DNA of 64,000 nucleotides from Telopea speciosissima (Eukaryota; Streptophyta; Magnoliopsida; Proteales; Proteaceae). The notes under the pieces were generated by a model. It was given only the letters and a program-made list of their open reading frames with translations, was not told the origin of the DNA and did no database searches. This document shows positions 44,005 through 55,401 of the stretch, in pieces. The position numbers were made by a program, and so were the translations under genes. Within the stretch, counting starts at the first letter, position 1; each line of letters starts with the position of its first letter. Location of the stretch: NCBI RefSeq assembly GCF_018873765.1, contig NC_057917.1:58524464-58588463 (forward strand), given 5' to 3'.

Positions 44005-45880
44005 ATGGTGCACACGAGATCAGGGCAGCATGGCTCGACTTCCAGCACGTATGAGCCACAACCCGTTGGGTAGACGAGGAGATCACCGCCCCCCGAAGCC
44101 TCTCGGCAAGGGATAAACCGAAGACCCCCTCAAGCAGGGGGAGTGCAGCCCATCACGAGCACCATGATCAGTCCCATTCCCCCACCGGAGGGTGGGAATG
44201 GGGGAGGTGTGCTAGCCACAGCCACGGCTGATCGGGCGCAGGCCGAGCCCAATTTGGGTGGGCTGGGCCTACCAGTGCCGCCGCCCTTACCGGAGAGTTT
44301 GGACCCCGAAGCCCCGGCAAAGAATTGGCAAGTTATAAACTTGCAGTTGCAGATGCTCCACACCAACGAGATGCTGTGCACCTTCTTGAACCAAATGGCC
44401 CGAGGAGGGCTGATGGGCCAACCACTGGTCGCGCCCCAGCCAGCCCCGGTCCGCGTAGAGAGAAACTTACAGCAAAATAGTGGCCGGCGTAGGGCGGAGC
44501 CGCGTCCTCACACCCGTCTCATCAGAAGACTCCACCTCCGCGCCCTAGTAGAGGCGGTCGGCGGGATGAGCAAGAGCATCGCCGAAGCTCGGGAACAAGG
44601 CAGGAAATCGAACCAGCAGGCTTGGTAGCGAGGAGGTCGGTATTTTTTGGATGGCTCGGAGAGGTCGGACAGCCAAGGAGAGTCCGAGAACAAGGGAAAG
44701 AGCCGAATGAAAGGCACGATGTGAGACAAGGAAAAGGATCTCGTCGTACCCCCCGACGTCAAAGCTCGCCTCCCCGAGAAGAACAACAGGGGAGCCCCCG
44801 TGGGTCCAACTTCCAGGAGGAAAGAAGAACAAGGAAGGATGGTGCGGACCGAGATGACCAGAATGCCCGACCACAACAGGACGATCGAGCCTACCGACCT
44901 CGGGCTGAGGAGCCGGTTGGCCGAGCACCTGAAATCAAGCTGGAGAGGTGGCTACGAGACTTGGCGGAGCAAGTGGAGGGGTTGAAGAAACAAGCAACCC
45001 CGGACGCCTATTCGTTGGTCGGGCGTCACCCATATCCTCCTGAGATCATGACCGCGCCGCTACCAACCGGGTTCAAACCTCCCCCGTTCGACCGGTATGA
45101 CGGGATGATCGACTCGACGGATCACATCAACTACTTTAATGTGATGATGACCATGTACGGAGGAACCGAGATCTTTTCTTGTCGAGCCTTCCCTGCATCC
45201 CTCAAGGGCGCGGCGACCTTATGGTTCTTCTGGTTGCCGCCGAACTCTATAACAAGCTTCGCTCAACTCTATCGAGCCTTCATCACGCGCTTCCAGAGTA
45301 GTATGAAACACAAGAAGACAATGGTCAACCTCCTCAGCGTGAAGCAAAGGCCCGACGAGTCGATCTGAGCTTTCGTCTACCACTTCAACAAGGAATCATT
45401 AGACATCAAGGATTTGGATGAGGCCACGGCCCATACGGCTATGAGCAACGGGCTGACCGACATGGACCTCATCAAGGACTTGGCCCGAAAGCCGACCAGA
45501 AACCTGGTCGAGCTCTTGGAGTGATGCAATGAATTTGCAAATATGGCCGAGGTCCTCCAGGCCCGGAAGGGAAAAGAAGGCCGACCCGACAAGAAAAGGC
45601 AGACAACAGACGATCGTAGGGAAGACAAACGGCCTAGGATGGATCACAAAGCCGACAGGTCGGATCAAGCTCGGAGCCCCGATTACACCCCACTGAATAC
45701 CTCATGCAAGGAGATTTTGATGCAAATATAGGACGGTGGGTACATCCGCCGACCCCGATCGATGCAAGCGGGGTTATCTCAGAATCCCAACAAATATTGT
45801 CAGTTCCACAAGGACACCGGTCACGACACCAAGGATTGTTATCCGCTGAAAAGAGAAATCGAAGAGTTGATAAAAGCGAG
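44005..45880 (+). pseudogene. gag: Tat gag, decayed
   Basis: A start at 44005 (MVHTRSGQHG) gives one frame to 44628 with a TAG at 44071; a frameshift near 44620 moves it into another frame. The gag core is clear there: PYPPEIMTAPLPTGFKPPPF, DHINYFNVMMTMYGG, CRAFPASLKGAATLWF, then NLLSVKQRPDESI with TGA at 45366. It reads on through AFVYHFNKESLDIKDLDE, a TGA near 45524 and a TAG near 45730. The zinc knuckle CQFHKDTGHDTKDC follows at about 45800-45841. The second half of the N-terminal region is arginine-rich and probably binds RNA. Stops mostly look like C-to-T or G-to-A changes. Confidence 0.88.
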
Positions 45881-46740
45881 CCATTTGAAGCGATATGTCA
45901 AAGGAGGCCGAGAAGAGCGTGGGGGTCGCCGACCTGAAGAGCGGGATCAAAGAAGAACCGAGCCGAGGCCCAAAAATAGGCGAGTCGAACGAGATGAAGA
46001 TAAAGTTCGAGCTGAGAAGAAAGAGGACGGGTCCAGGCCGAGCAGTGACAAGGGAGCTCCCATATACACTATCCTCGGAGGGCCCGGGCAAGAGACTACT
46101 CGAAAGGCTAAGGCCAACGCATGGTTCATCGGAGTTGCCGAGATGCCCACTAAGAAGCTCAAGCCAGCGGCGACGATCTCCTTCACCGAGGCCGACCTCG
46201 AAGGTATAAGTTTACCTCATGATGATGCTTTAGTGGTGCAGGTAGAAATTGCGAAGAGACCCGTCCACCGTGTATTGGTCGATACCGGCGCATCCGTGGA
46301 CCTTATGTCACTAGACGCGTACCGATAATTTGGCTTCGGCGATGAAGCGCTCAAGCCGGAAGGCACCTCACTTCATGGGTTCTCGGGAGCCACCGCGACC
46401 ATCAAGGGCTCAATCGACCTGCTGGTCACGATTGGGCAAGCTCCATGCCAGGCGACGATCCAAGTCAAATTCATGGTAGTACGGTCGGTAGTGGCTTTCA
46501 ACGCCATACTCGGTCGTCCTTCATTGACCGGTCTCCAAGCCATCATCTCCTCGACGCACCTGAAGATGAAGTTCCCCACCAAGAACGCTGTTGGTGAGGT
46601 CCGAGGCGACCAAAAGAAGGCGCGGGAGTGCTATGCTACTTTTGTCAAGCAAAACAAAGGTAATGTCCGAGGAATGGCAATGTGCGTCGAATACCTCCCC
46701 GAGCCTAATACTGGTGAGCCTCGAAGGGTTTCTGATCCAA
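45881..46740 (+). pseudogene. Tat protease region
   Basis: Continues the frame from gag: a charged linker (to about 46060), GAPIYTILGGPGQ (46054 onward), then the retroviral-type aspartic protease with VLVDTGASVDLM (about 46276-46311). A TAA follows at 46326 where glutamine is expected, and the rest includes NAILGRPSLTGLQAIIS (46501-46551), the usual second conserved part. The frame then ends at 46788 after the deletion junction. The protease would cut the polyprotein; here it is interrupted. Confidence 0.85.
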
Positions 46741-48362
46741 TATGCCCTGAGGTTCAAGTTTCCTGCCTCGAACAACGAGGCCGAGTATGAAGCCCTCCTA
46801 GCCGAACTTCGAGTCAACAAAGCAATGGGCGTAAAGCAGTTGAAGGTGCGAGGAGACTCCCAACTCGTGGTCAACCAGGTCAATAGAGACTATGAGGTGA
46901 AAGACGAAAGGATGATAGCTTACCTGAGCCGAGCACGAGATCTGCTTTCTGAACTCGAGCACTTTGAGATGACTCGAATACCAAGAAAAGAGAATGCCGC
47001 GGCTGACTCCTTGTCAAGGTTGGCTGAGGCCGACCTCCAATATCTGAGCCGATCAGTATTTATAGAAATCTTGGAGAAGCCCTCCTTACAAGAAGAAAGC
47101 GTAAAGCACATTGAAGAGGATGGGCCGACCTGGTTGGACCCCATTATCAACTACTTGGAGAATGACCTACTCCCGAAGAACCGAGACGAAGCAAGAAAGG
47201 TCAACATCCGAGCTGCCAAGTACACCATGATCGACGGAGTGCTCTACAAAAGAGCAATCTCGGCCCCTCTTCTCCGATGCCTTGGACCGAAGGGAGCCGA
47301 GTATGCCTTGGCCGAGGTGCATTAGGGAATATACGGGAGTCACATGGGTGGCCGAGCTCTTGCATACAAGATACTTCGGCAAGGATTCTATTGGCCAAGA
47401 ATGCAAGAAGAGGCCATGAGGTATGTGAAGACGTGCGAGAAGTGTCAACTGTTTGCACCAATCCCGAGCCGACCAGCAACAAAGCTGACCTCAATGCTGA
47501 GCCCAATCCCTTTCGCTATGTGGGGAATGGATATTCTCAGAGATTTCACCCCGGCATCGGGAAATAGGAAGTACGTGGTAGTGGCGATCGATTACTTCAC
47601 CAAGTGGGTCGAGGCCGAGCCCCTTGCAACCATCACCGAGAAGAACATGGAGAAATTCTTCTGAGATAAGGTCATCTACCGGTTCGGGGTACCGAAAGTG
47701 CTCATCACAGATAATGGCACGTAATTCAATAACCCGACCTTTCTAGAGTTCTGTGAACACTTCTACATTGACTTTCGACCTGTCTCAGTAGCTCATCCGC
47801 AAGCAAATGGACAAGTAGAAGTGTCCAACCGAACATTACTCGTCGGCATTAAGAGAAGGTTAGATGAGGCCAAAGGAAGATGGGTGGAAGAGCTCCCAAG
47901 TGTCCTATGGGCATATAGGACGACAATAAGAACACCAACCGGGGAGGGTCCTTTTCGCCTCGCTTATGGGACCGAAGCCCTCGCCCCGGTCGAAATTATG
48001 GCATCGTCGTACCGAGTGCTCAACTTTGATGAAAAGACCTATGAAGATGGACTGAGAGCCAACCTTGACTTCCTCGACGAAGTTCGAGAAAATGCCCTAC
48101 TCCGGAACACGGCACACCAACAGAGGACGGCAAAGTACTATGACTCAAGAGTAAAAGAGCGGCACTTCCGTCAAGGGGACCTTGTCCTCAAAAAGCTTAG
48201 CGCATCCTAGCCAAGGCAGCAAGGAAAGTTAGCACCAAACTGGGAAGGCCCGTACATAGTCTCCAAGCAAATTCGCCCCAGGATATATCACTTGCAGACT
48301 CCGGGGGGCAAGAAGGTACCGAGACCTTGGAACTCAAAAAATTTGAAGAAGTTTTTTCAATA
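46722..48362 (+). pseudogene. int: Tat second RNase H and integrase; RT missing
   Basis: Just after protease-linked sequence (PEPNTGEPRR, about 46715) the text becomes EGFLIQYALRFKFPASNNEA, which belongs to the start of the archaeal-type RNase H of Tat elements. The whole reverse transcriptase, its RNase H and the first part of this domain are deleted. Then come DSQLVVNQV and RKENAAADSLSRLA. Integrase follows: zinc part (HMGGRALAYKI, CEKCQ; the second zinc ligand, usually His, is Tyr), the catalytic triad visible as VVVAIDYFTKWVEA, VLITDNGT and ANGQVEVSNR, and a C-terminal part to 48362. Stops lie at 47323, 47662, 47723 and 48208. Confidence 0.9.
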
Positions 48363-48460
48363 ACTGAGCATGCTTGTATTTGGCTTCAGCCCTGACGTTT
48401 GATTCAATTAAATAAAGTTTTTCTCCACCACTTAACGTATTTGCAAGCTCCTAAATCAAA

Positions 48461-48895
48461 GTCGTAAGACCGGTCCTCATAGACCTGGTCGACCTCGAGG
48501 ACCGACCCTCATAGGTCGGCAACCAAGTCGTAAGACCGGTCCTCATAGACCTGGCCGACCTCAAAGATTGGCCCTCATAGGTCGACAGCAGAATCGTAAG
48601 ACCGGTCCTCATAGACCTGGCCGACCTCGAAGATCGACCCTCATAGGTCGACCACCAAGTCGTAAGACCGGTCCTCATAGACCTGGCCGACCCCAAAGAC
48701 CGACCCTCATAGATCAGCAGCAAAGTCGTAAGATCGGTCCTCATAGACCTGGTCGACCTTAAAGATCGGCCCTCATAGGTCGGCAACCGAGTCGTAAGAC
48801 CGATCCTCATAGACCTGGCCGACCTCAAAGATCGACCCTTATAGGTCGGCAATCAAGTCGTAAGACCAGTCCTCATAGACCTGGCCGACCTCTCA
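48461..48895 (+). repeat. 66-bp tandem repeat, 6.5 copies
   Basis: GTCGTAAGACCGGTCCTCAT starts units at 48461, 48527, 48593, 48659, 48725, 48791 and 48857, exactly 66 bases apart. Each unit contains two related halves (GGTCCTCATAGACCTGG and GACCCTCATAGGTCGGC). It lies between the + strand integrase and the end of the antisense gene. The long - strand open frame across it is a by-product of the period. Confidence 0.95.
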
Positions 48896-49344
48896 AGAGC
48901 AAACTCCCCCCTTGGCCGAGCCTAACAAAGTTTGAAACTAAGCTAAGGCATTACGCTCGGCCAGGAAGGCTGCTCGGCTACGCGTCCGCTTATATGATAG
49001 CCTGTCCAATCGGACCGATGGGAATGGCGAATTAACTAACCAAAGCGAAAATCACATTGACCTCGGGCATGGCATGGCCGAGCCGCCGACCACGTGAAGC
49101 ATGGGTGAAAAATAGACAAATCCCTAAGCTCGGCTAGCGGAACGACTTGGCAGTTCGGCCACAACCACAAATGGAACAATGTACACAAGGAAGAGAAGGT
49201 TAAGAGTGCAGAGCTAAAACACTTGGACAAGTTCTGACAAAAATAGATTTTTTCATTCATTATAAGCCGACTGCTTGGCATGGTTACAAGAGGGGCAGTT
49301 CGGCCCCAAAAAAAAAAAAAAAAAAAACAACAACAAACAAAATT

Positions 49345-51635
49345 TTACATCTCAATCTCCTCGGCGTGGGACTTGGAGGCGACCTCGGCGGTATCCACGG
49401 CGATAGGGTCGGCAAGTGGGTCTTGGGGTTCAGCGTCAAGAGGAAAGACGTCGGCCTGTGGAGGTTCCTCAAGGGGCAGAGCCTGGGTGACCTCGGCTCC
49501 CTCCTCATCTCCCAACTCCCCGGCAAAGGTAGTCGCGTCGTCATCAAAACGTGAGAGATTAAGCTCGGGATAAACAGCCTTGATCTCGGCCAAGAGATCA
49601 GCCCGACTTGCCTTAAAGCCTTCGGCGAAGGGAGGCTTCCTGATGTCGTGGCACACATCAGCGTACTCCTTCGATTGGAGATAGTCGTTGATCACCTCGT
49701 CCCGAGCCATGGCCAGGTCCTCCTTGGCCTTCTCCCTCGCCTCGGCAAGCTAAGCCTGCAGAGCCCAGACCTTCTCTTTCTGCCTGATCACCTCGGCCTG
49801 AGAGCTCTCCACTTCGGCCTCGATGACAATAAGCCTCTCTTGGGTCTCCCGACACCTCTGAACGGCATCCTGGTAGGCCTTCTTGCACTGGACGCCCAAG
49901 GAGTGGTTCTCGGCCAAGAGCCGCTCAAAGCGAAGCATGGTCTCCACTGCCTTGGCGAAGCCCTGCAAAAAGTATGAGAACAAGAGTCAGGACAGACTAC
50001 ACAGGTCGGACCTAATCACAAGAGCCGACCAGGAAACTCACCATGTTGAAATCCTGAAACAGCGTGGAGAGGAGCTCAGGGTCAGACAGCGCCTCAAGCT
50101 TCTCCCTGTCAGCCAGCAGCCGACCTGCATCCAGCCATTCCTTGGCATGTGCGGCCGACGTCAGTGCCGAGTCCCCTGGGAAGAGGCGCCAGGTCAGCCT
50201 CACAAGAACGTTGCTGGCAGAGGCCCTCCCCAAGACATATCGGGAGATGTTGGGGGGTGAAGCCACGGGCGGAAGGCCACCACTCGTCAGATTGACCTAG
50301 AGCTTCTGACGCTTGGTATCTTTCAGCGGGCTCCTCTCGCCTTTTCGGCCCTTCCCTTTCCTCGGAGACCCCGCTGGGCCCGTACTCTTCTCGGCCTCAA
50401 GGCCGACCACAGCGTCTGACGGGCCCGGCATCACGGCCTTGCCCTTGGGGGCCTTGGAGGACTCACCCCGGGACTTCTTCTCAGCATTTTTCTTCCTTCG
50501 GTCCGCAAGGGTCTCGGCCCTTAGCCGAGTTGTGTCCATAGGGGGGATATGGCTGACCACTGCAAGAGAAACCAAACGTCAAAAAAAAAAAAAAAAAATG
50601 AAGACTAACTAAAGAGGTCAGCTTGGGAACGAAAATGGGCTCGGCTCGGGCTCCTACCAGGGGTCATGTGCCACCTTTGAAGAAACCCCTCGTCCTAAAG
50701 CCGAAGGACGACAAAGGGTGGACGCTGGGGAATTAGATCAAGCGAGGTCAACTCATTCTCGGTTAGGGGCAGTACCCTATTGATGTAGTTCAAGTTCATC
50801 TCCTTCCACTCGGTTCGGAGAGGGCTGTTTGGAATGGAAGCAAAGAAAAAATGAGGCTTCCAATACTTACTGAAGGTCGGCGCGCCGACCAAAAATTTGT
50901 GGCTGCCCAGGGCCGCACTCTTCCCAGATCGGCGACTGAAGTAATACCACCCCTTCTCTGGAGACTTCTTCAAGAAGAAGAGCCGAGAGAAAAGCGCCAC
51001 GCTTGCACCTCAGCCCATCTCGCAAAATAGGGCGTAGAAGCCATACGCGGCCAGCCAAGAGTTCTGCACCAGCTGACCAGGGGACAGGTGGAAGTGGTCC
51101 AAGATCTGGTCCACCAAGCCGAGGACGGGGAGCCTGAACGTGTACTTGAAAGGTGTCTCGTACAAGCCACCTCGCCAGGCCTGATGAAGCAGGCCATCTC
51201 CCCGGGGTTAGGAGCTCGGAGCTGAATGTCCTCGGGGATGGCATAGGTCGTCCTCAGATAGTCGAGGTCGGCATCCATGATCGTGCTCGGAACGGTGCCG
51301 ACACTCCCTTCTTCAAGCTCAGGGGCGTCAACGGACGAGCTGACCGAGCCAACCCCCACTTCGGACGAATCTCCCTCACTTGACCCCTCATCAGATGAGG
51401 ACGACCCAGAGTTCTCGGCTCGGTCTACGGTGATTGGTTGGGCCGCGTGGTCAAACTCTAGGAGTAACGAAGGCTCGGCCACCTCGGCCTGACAAAGCTC
51501 CACTACATCGGGCTCATCCGAGGTCGAGCCCAATAAGTCTATGGTGGGAGAACGAGCAGGAAGCTCTCGGCTCAGACTCGCGCCCTCTGCCACCCCGGCG
51601 AACGGCTCACCCATGGGACTACTACCAACTGACAT
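49345..51635 (-). pseudogene. Antisense three-exon gene of the Tat element ('putative gypsy-type transposon' family)
   Basis: Three exons read on the - strand: 51635-50658, 50559-50042 and 49962-49345. Introns of 98 and 79 bases have GT (GTAGGA, GTGAGT) and AG (CTCTTGCAG, TTTTTGCAG) borders, and the frame is kept across both (phases 1 and 0). Exon 1: acidic, serine-rich N-terminus (MSVGSSPMGEPFAG), then AIPEDIQLRAPNPGE and a conserved-looking block (LSPGQLVQNSWLAAYGFYALF, KGWYYFSRR, KYWKPHFFFAS). That block resembles the plant family named 'putative gypsy type transposon' (Pfam Transposase_28 from memory). Exon 2 is basic (RRKKNAEKKSRGESSKAPKG). Exon 3 is coiled-coil-like with an acidic tail. 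One frameshift (about 51175) and about four stops (about 51016, 50695, 50297, 49750) break it. About 700 codons in all. Function unknown. Confidence 0.75.
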
Positions 51636-51811
51636 ACTGGGCGTAGAAGACTTACTGGTTGAAGAAGAGCTAAGGATGACCTGAGCGCGAACGAAGCAAA
51701 GGCCGAGTTGATCATGAACCAGAAAGCACCGAACGCTACAAAGCTGAAGAATCCGAGCTCGCCGAGAAGTCAATAACTTGGAGCAGTGAAGAATGAATAG
51801 TTAGGAGTCGC

Positions 51812-51820
51812 CTATTTATA
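51812..51820 (-). promoter_or_regulatory. TATA box for the antisense gene
   Basis: Read on the - strand this is TATAAATAG. It lies about 175 bases before the proposed start at 51635 and 40 before the alternative in-frame ATG at 51773, which would be too close to the expected transcription start. It is inside the element, independent of the LTR promoter. Confidence 0.6.
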
Positions 51821-52061
51821 ATTCTTGGGTTGAACTAATCCAACGGCCGAGCAGAGCTCAGCATAATTCAACGGCCCAGATCAAAGGACATTTCGAATTC
51901 TCGAGCCTGCCATAATGACTCTGCTGACGTGGCACTGACACCCAACCATCAGACCGTGCAACGTCAAATCCAAGGCAAAAAATAAGCTCAGCTCGACCGC
52001 AAAAATCTTCCGGACAGGCAGACCTAGAAACTTTACTCATTAGTGCCAAGCCGACCCCTGA

Positions 52062-52077
52062 TGAGTGGGGGGGCCTG
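52062..52077 (+). other. Polypurine tract before the Tat 3' LTR
   Basis: GAGTGGGGGGGCC lies directly before TGATGAGG. Confidence 0.7.
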
Positions 52078-52822
52078 TGATGAGGCATAAAACACCCCAC
52101 CTATCAGAGGCTGCCACATGGCCGACCTGACCTCAGTCCGAGAACCGAATTGGGCCGAGCAGGAAACCGGGCCGATCCCATCTCCGATAAGTCACCTGAC
52201 AGAGCTAGACTCGCGCAAGCTATCCGGTGTCTGAGGCCGAGCTCATACAGGTCAGCCATAAACTCTTGGCCGAGCTTACTGCCGAGACCAACCTCTCGGG
52301 CCGACCTCCCAGGCCGAGGTGACGGCCAAGGCCGACCTACCATGCCGCCCTCCTAAGCCGACCTCCGAGGCCGAGCCCTCCTCCACTGAAGCCGCCATGG
52401 CACCCCACCGGGGATCTCCGGGCCACGTCAGCGCATCCCGAGAATCACGGGATAAGGATCGAGCCACGATCCCATCGCAACACGGAATCACACCCTACAT
52501 GGACTCTTACCTTAATAAGAGCCCGACCCCGAGAATAGCTCTCCACTCCGCTCTACGCGAGAGAACCTTCCGAAAGAAGGACTCCTACCATACTAGGACT
52601 CTCCCAACCGCCTCATCTCATCCTCACTCTATAAATACCCAGGTATGGAGCACCATTCCTCATCTTGCTTTTTACTACGCAGTTACGCTGTTGCACTGGT
52701 GATCTAACTTTAGCATCGGAGAGTCCTAGGCCGGAGCCACACCGGCTCTCTTGTGCTCACCACTTGGTCTTTGCAGGCTCATCCGTGGGCGAACCAAGCA
52801 TCGGAGATTTTCACACGCAACA
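52078..52822 (+). repeat. 3' LTR of the Tat element (745 bp)
   Basis: Differs from the 5' LTR at about twenty positions, nearly all C/T or G/A, plus a small indel near 52672 (about 8 bases). Ends ACGCAACA followed by the target duplication CAAAC. Confidence 0.93.
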
Positions 52823-53136
52823 CAAACCAATAAGGGAGCGTTCGATTTCGATTAGTATTCAATTTCCTCTTATCAATTTGATTCGGATTAGTCCAGTTTA
52901 GGTTCGATTTATCATGTATGTATATACATAACTGTGGGAACCACGTTTTTTATGCTTTTTGGATTTTTCTCGGGTTGTGTTTGATTTTGGTCCGGCTTTT
53001 CATGTTTGGTGCAAATTTCGATCAGTCGAGATTAGTCCATTTTTTAGTTGATTCTACAATACCCAATCTGAAGCCGATCCAATAAACCTTGGTTCGGCTT
53101 AATTGGGTTCAGTTCGGTCCACATTTTAACACCTCC

Positions 53137-53730
53137 AATTGTATCCAAGGAATAATATGATCTATTATAATGAATGACGAACTAAAATGTCACCCAAGTA
53201 GGTGAAAAATAATTGGGTCGAGCCAGTTTTCAGCAAAAGTAATGCACTAATGATTTCTTTTACGATTGGCTATATAACTCCCACATGGCATTTTAATTAA
53301 TGCTTAAATAAGGTGGACATGTCCACATCATCACGTAATGATAGATATGTACGTTATGTTAAATCTAACTTTACCACATCTCAATAAGCTTTGGAATTGT
53401 TTAAAAGCAAAGTATATCTTAAACAACAATAAAGGATTTATCCAGTGCACAAGGCTCCTGTCACTATGAGGTCCAGGGAGGGTTATAATATGCGCAGTCT
53501 TACCCCCATTTCACAGAGAAGTTATTTTCAGAGACTAGAATTCATGGCCACTTTATCAAAATAGAGCCACCTTACCGTTGCATTTGACCAATATATCTTG
53601 AACGACAATACCTCACAATCGATCAATACCAATACCTTAATCCATTGTTGGCAATCATGTTAGTGTTTTCGATTGACTTGTAACCCATTCTTGGGTTTAT
53701 AACAAATTGCTCATACTTTAATTTGAGCTA
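53137..53730. other. Intergenic sequence, nothing recognised
   Basis: No gene-like frame. Some A/T-rich stretches. Confidence 0.5.
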
Positions 53731-53859
53731 TGTTTGGTATGCATTCTTGGAATGTCTTCTAGGTTTGTTTCGCATTTTGAAACGATAAAAATAATTGTTT
53801 TTATAGTTCAAAAATGCAAAATCGACCTAGGATGCATTCCAAGATATATATACCAAACA
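53731..53859. mobile_element. Foldback MITE with TGTTTGGTAT ends
   Basis: TGTTTGGTATGCATTCTTGG at left pairs with CCAAGATATATATACCAAACA at right, and inner parts (CTAGGTTTGTTTCGCATTTT / AAAATGCAAAATCGACCTAG-like) also pair, so nearly the whole element folds on itself. The ends resemble hAT-type MITEs. Confidence 0.7.
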
Positions 53860-54485
53860 CTGCCTTATCTTCAACACAAGCAATCCCAACTTAAGGTATC
53901 TCATATTCTTAATTATCTCAAACCAAGCCTAACCCAGAAGACATCTTTGTCTTTCAATGAATAACTTTAGATCAGATTCTTGAAGACATAAAGAGAGAAT
54001 TTGTTCTACTTCATAAATTTCTCCCACTATCAAAAAAAAAATTCCTATAATTTTATCATCTTCTTCAGATAAATCTCGGGCAAGTGAAAAACGCATATAA
54101 AGCAGTCACTAGCCCCCCACACAACTAAATTTTAATAATAAGGGGTCCTACTCCAACCAAGGTATCCATAACATTATTAATTCGAAGTGTTTAATCTCCA
54201 CCAACCTAAGCTGAACCTTTTTCCCAATAGGGTATTGATACGAGGAGTGTACTCCATGGCCAGTAAATGAAAGAGGAATTTATTCCTATATCGATCGGCT
54301 AGTGTGTAATTACCAAGCTTATGACCTTTGGAAGGGCTTCTATATTTTTAAGCTTGGGTAGTTGGTCATTATTAAATGGTATCAAAGTCGGTTACATGTA
54401 CATCAATCATGTGGAGGCCCATGGGAATTTCTTTTTCTTTTTTTGTAAGCATGCTCTATGGTTAGGAATGGGACAGTGTGACACT
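53860..54485. other. Intergenic sequence, nothing recognised
   Basis: No coding signal or repeat identified. Confidence 0.45.
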
Positions 54486-54920
54486 AGGGGTGTAAGTTTG
54501 GCCCAGTAGGCCCTAGTCTGTCCTAAACCTAAATCCAAACAGGGACTGAGCTGAGATATTGGGCATTGAGGGTAGGTCAGGGGTGAAAATTTCTAGCCTT
54601 TTATTGATATAAATATATATTATAAAATTTAAACTTCACCCACATTTTGTTATATAATATATTATATATGAAGATAATAAGTGATATAATATATTTTATT
54701 ATAGTGTTATTTTAAGTAAAATTGATAATTTTCTCCCTAGCCAATTCCAGCCCATGATTTTCTTCCCCCTCACCATGATCAGGACCAATCAGGGTCAGCC
54801 CGGCCCGACCCGACCCTGAAGGAGGGTCAGGATTGGATTTTTCAGGCCCTGAGTCATGGTCGGGTCAGGCCTGGGTCTAGCTAAGGGGACGGATTTTGAC
54901 TATTCATTTACATCCCTATA
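54486..54920. mobile_element. Dispersed repeat with GGGGTGTAA ends
   Basis: Starts TAGGGGTGTAAGTTTGG and ends ATTTACATCCCTA; the ends pair. The interior is rich in GGCCCAGTAGG/GGTCAGGCC words and has a TA-rich stretch (54607-54720). Confidence 0.5.
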
Positions 54921-55401
54921 CCCAACCATTGGATGCACGCTGGAGTGCAGAGGATATGGTTCCTTTCAAATGAGAGTTCAAAATCAATAATATGGTTCAA
55001 GAACTCGGCTTTTAAAAATTAAAAGCTCTTAAGAGATGTTTCAACTTTGGAAGAGAGGGTCAATTTAATCACGAAACAAGAAAGCAAATATTAAATGAGT
55101 TGGTTAAATAAGGGAGAGAGAGAGAGAAGGGACTGGGTTGTAATTTAACAAAAACTGAAAGATGGGAGCTACCGACGAAAGAGTAGATTAACTTCAATAT
55201 AAAAAGACCATGAGAATTATAGTGACCTAATAATCTTTAAGGTTGGGGAGAAGGATTGATTGCTAGTGTGGACGATGGTGGTGAGGTGTACTCCCGCGCT
55301 CTCAATCCCTGAACTCACGTTATGAAGGTGAAAGCACTTGTATTACATGCTGGGGGTTCAAAATTTCAAATGCACATATATAGGTTTTAGATTTAGATAT
55401 G

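Larger units (their letters stand above)
43198..52822 (+). mobile_element. Tat-lineage Ty3/gypsy retrotransposon, RT-deleted, with antisense gene (9.6 kb)
   Basis: LTRs at 43198-43933 and 52078-52822 are about 97% identical by eye, and CAAAC flanks both sides (43193-43197 and 52823-52827). A primer site, gag, protease, partial RNase H and integrase lie on the + strand up to 48362. A 66-bp tandem repeat and a three-exon gene on the - strand follow. Order and motifs (C-x2-H-x4-H-x4-C gag knuckle, second 'archaeal-type' RNase H before integrase) are those of the Tat lineage. The RT and the main RNase H are missing, so movement would need help from a complete relative. High LTR identity indicates a fairly recent insertion. 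Confidence 0.93.
43114..53136. repeat. GGGTGTCAA-type dispersed repeat split by the Tat element
   Basis: 43114-43197 starts AGGGGTGTCAATCAG; 52828-53136 continues with the typical GGTTCGGTTTA body and ends TTTTAACACCT. The Tat retrotransposon 43198-52822 lies in between, with CAAAC on both sides. Confidence 0.65.

Noticed and set aside
48451-48852. 133-codon - strand frame with repeated RSLRSARSMRTGLTT
   Set aside because: By-product of the exact 66-bp tandem repeat; no start context or domain.
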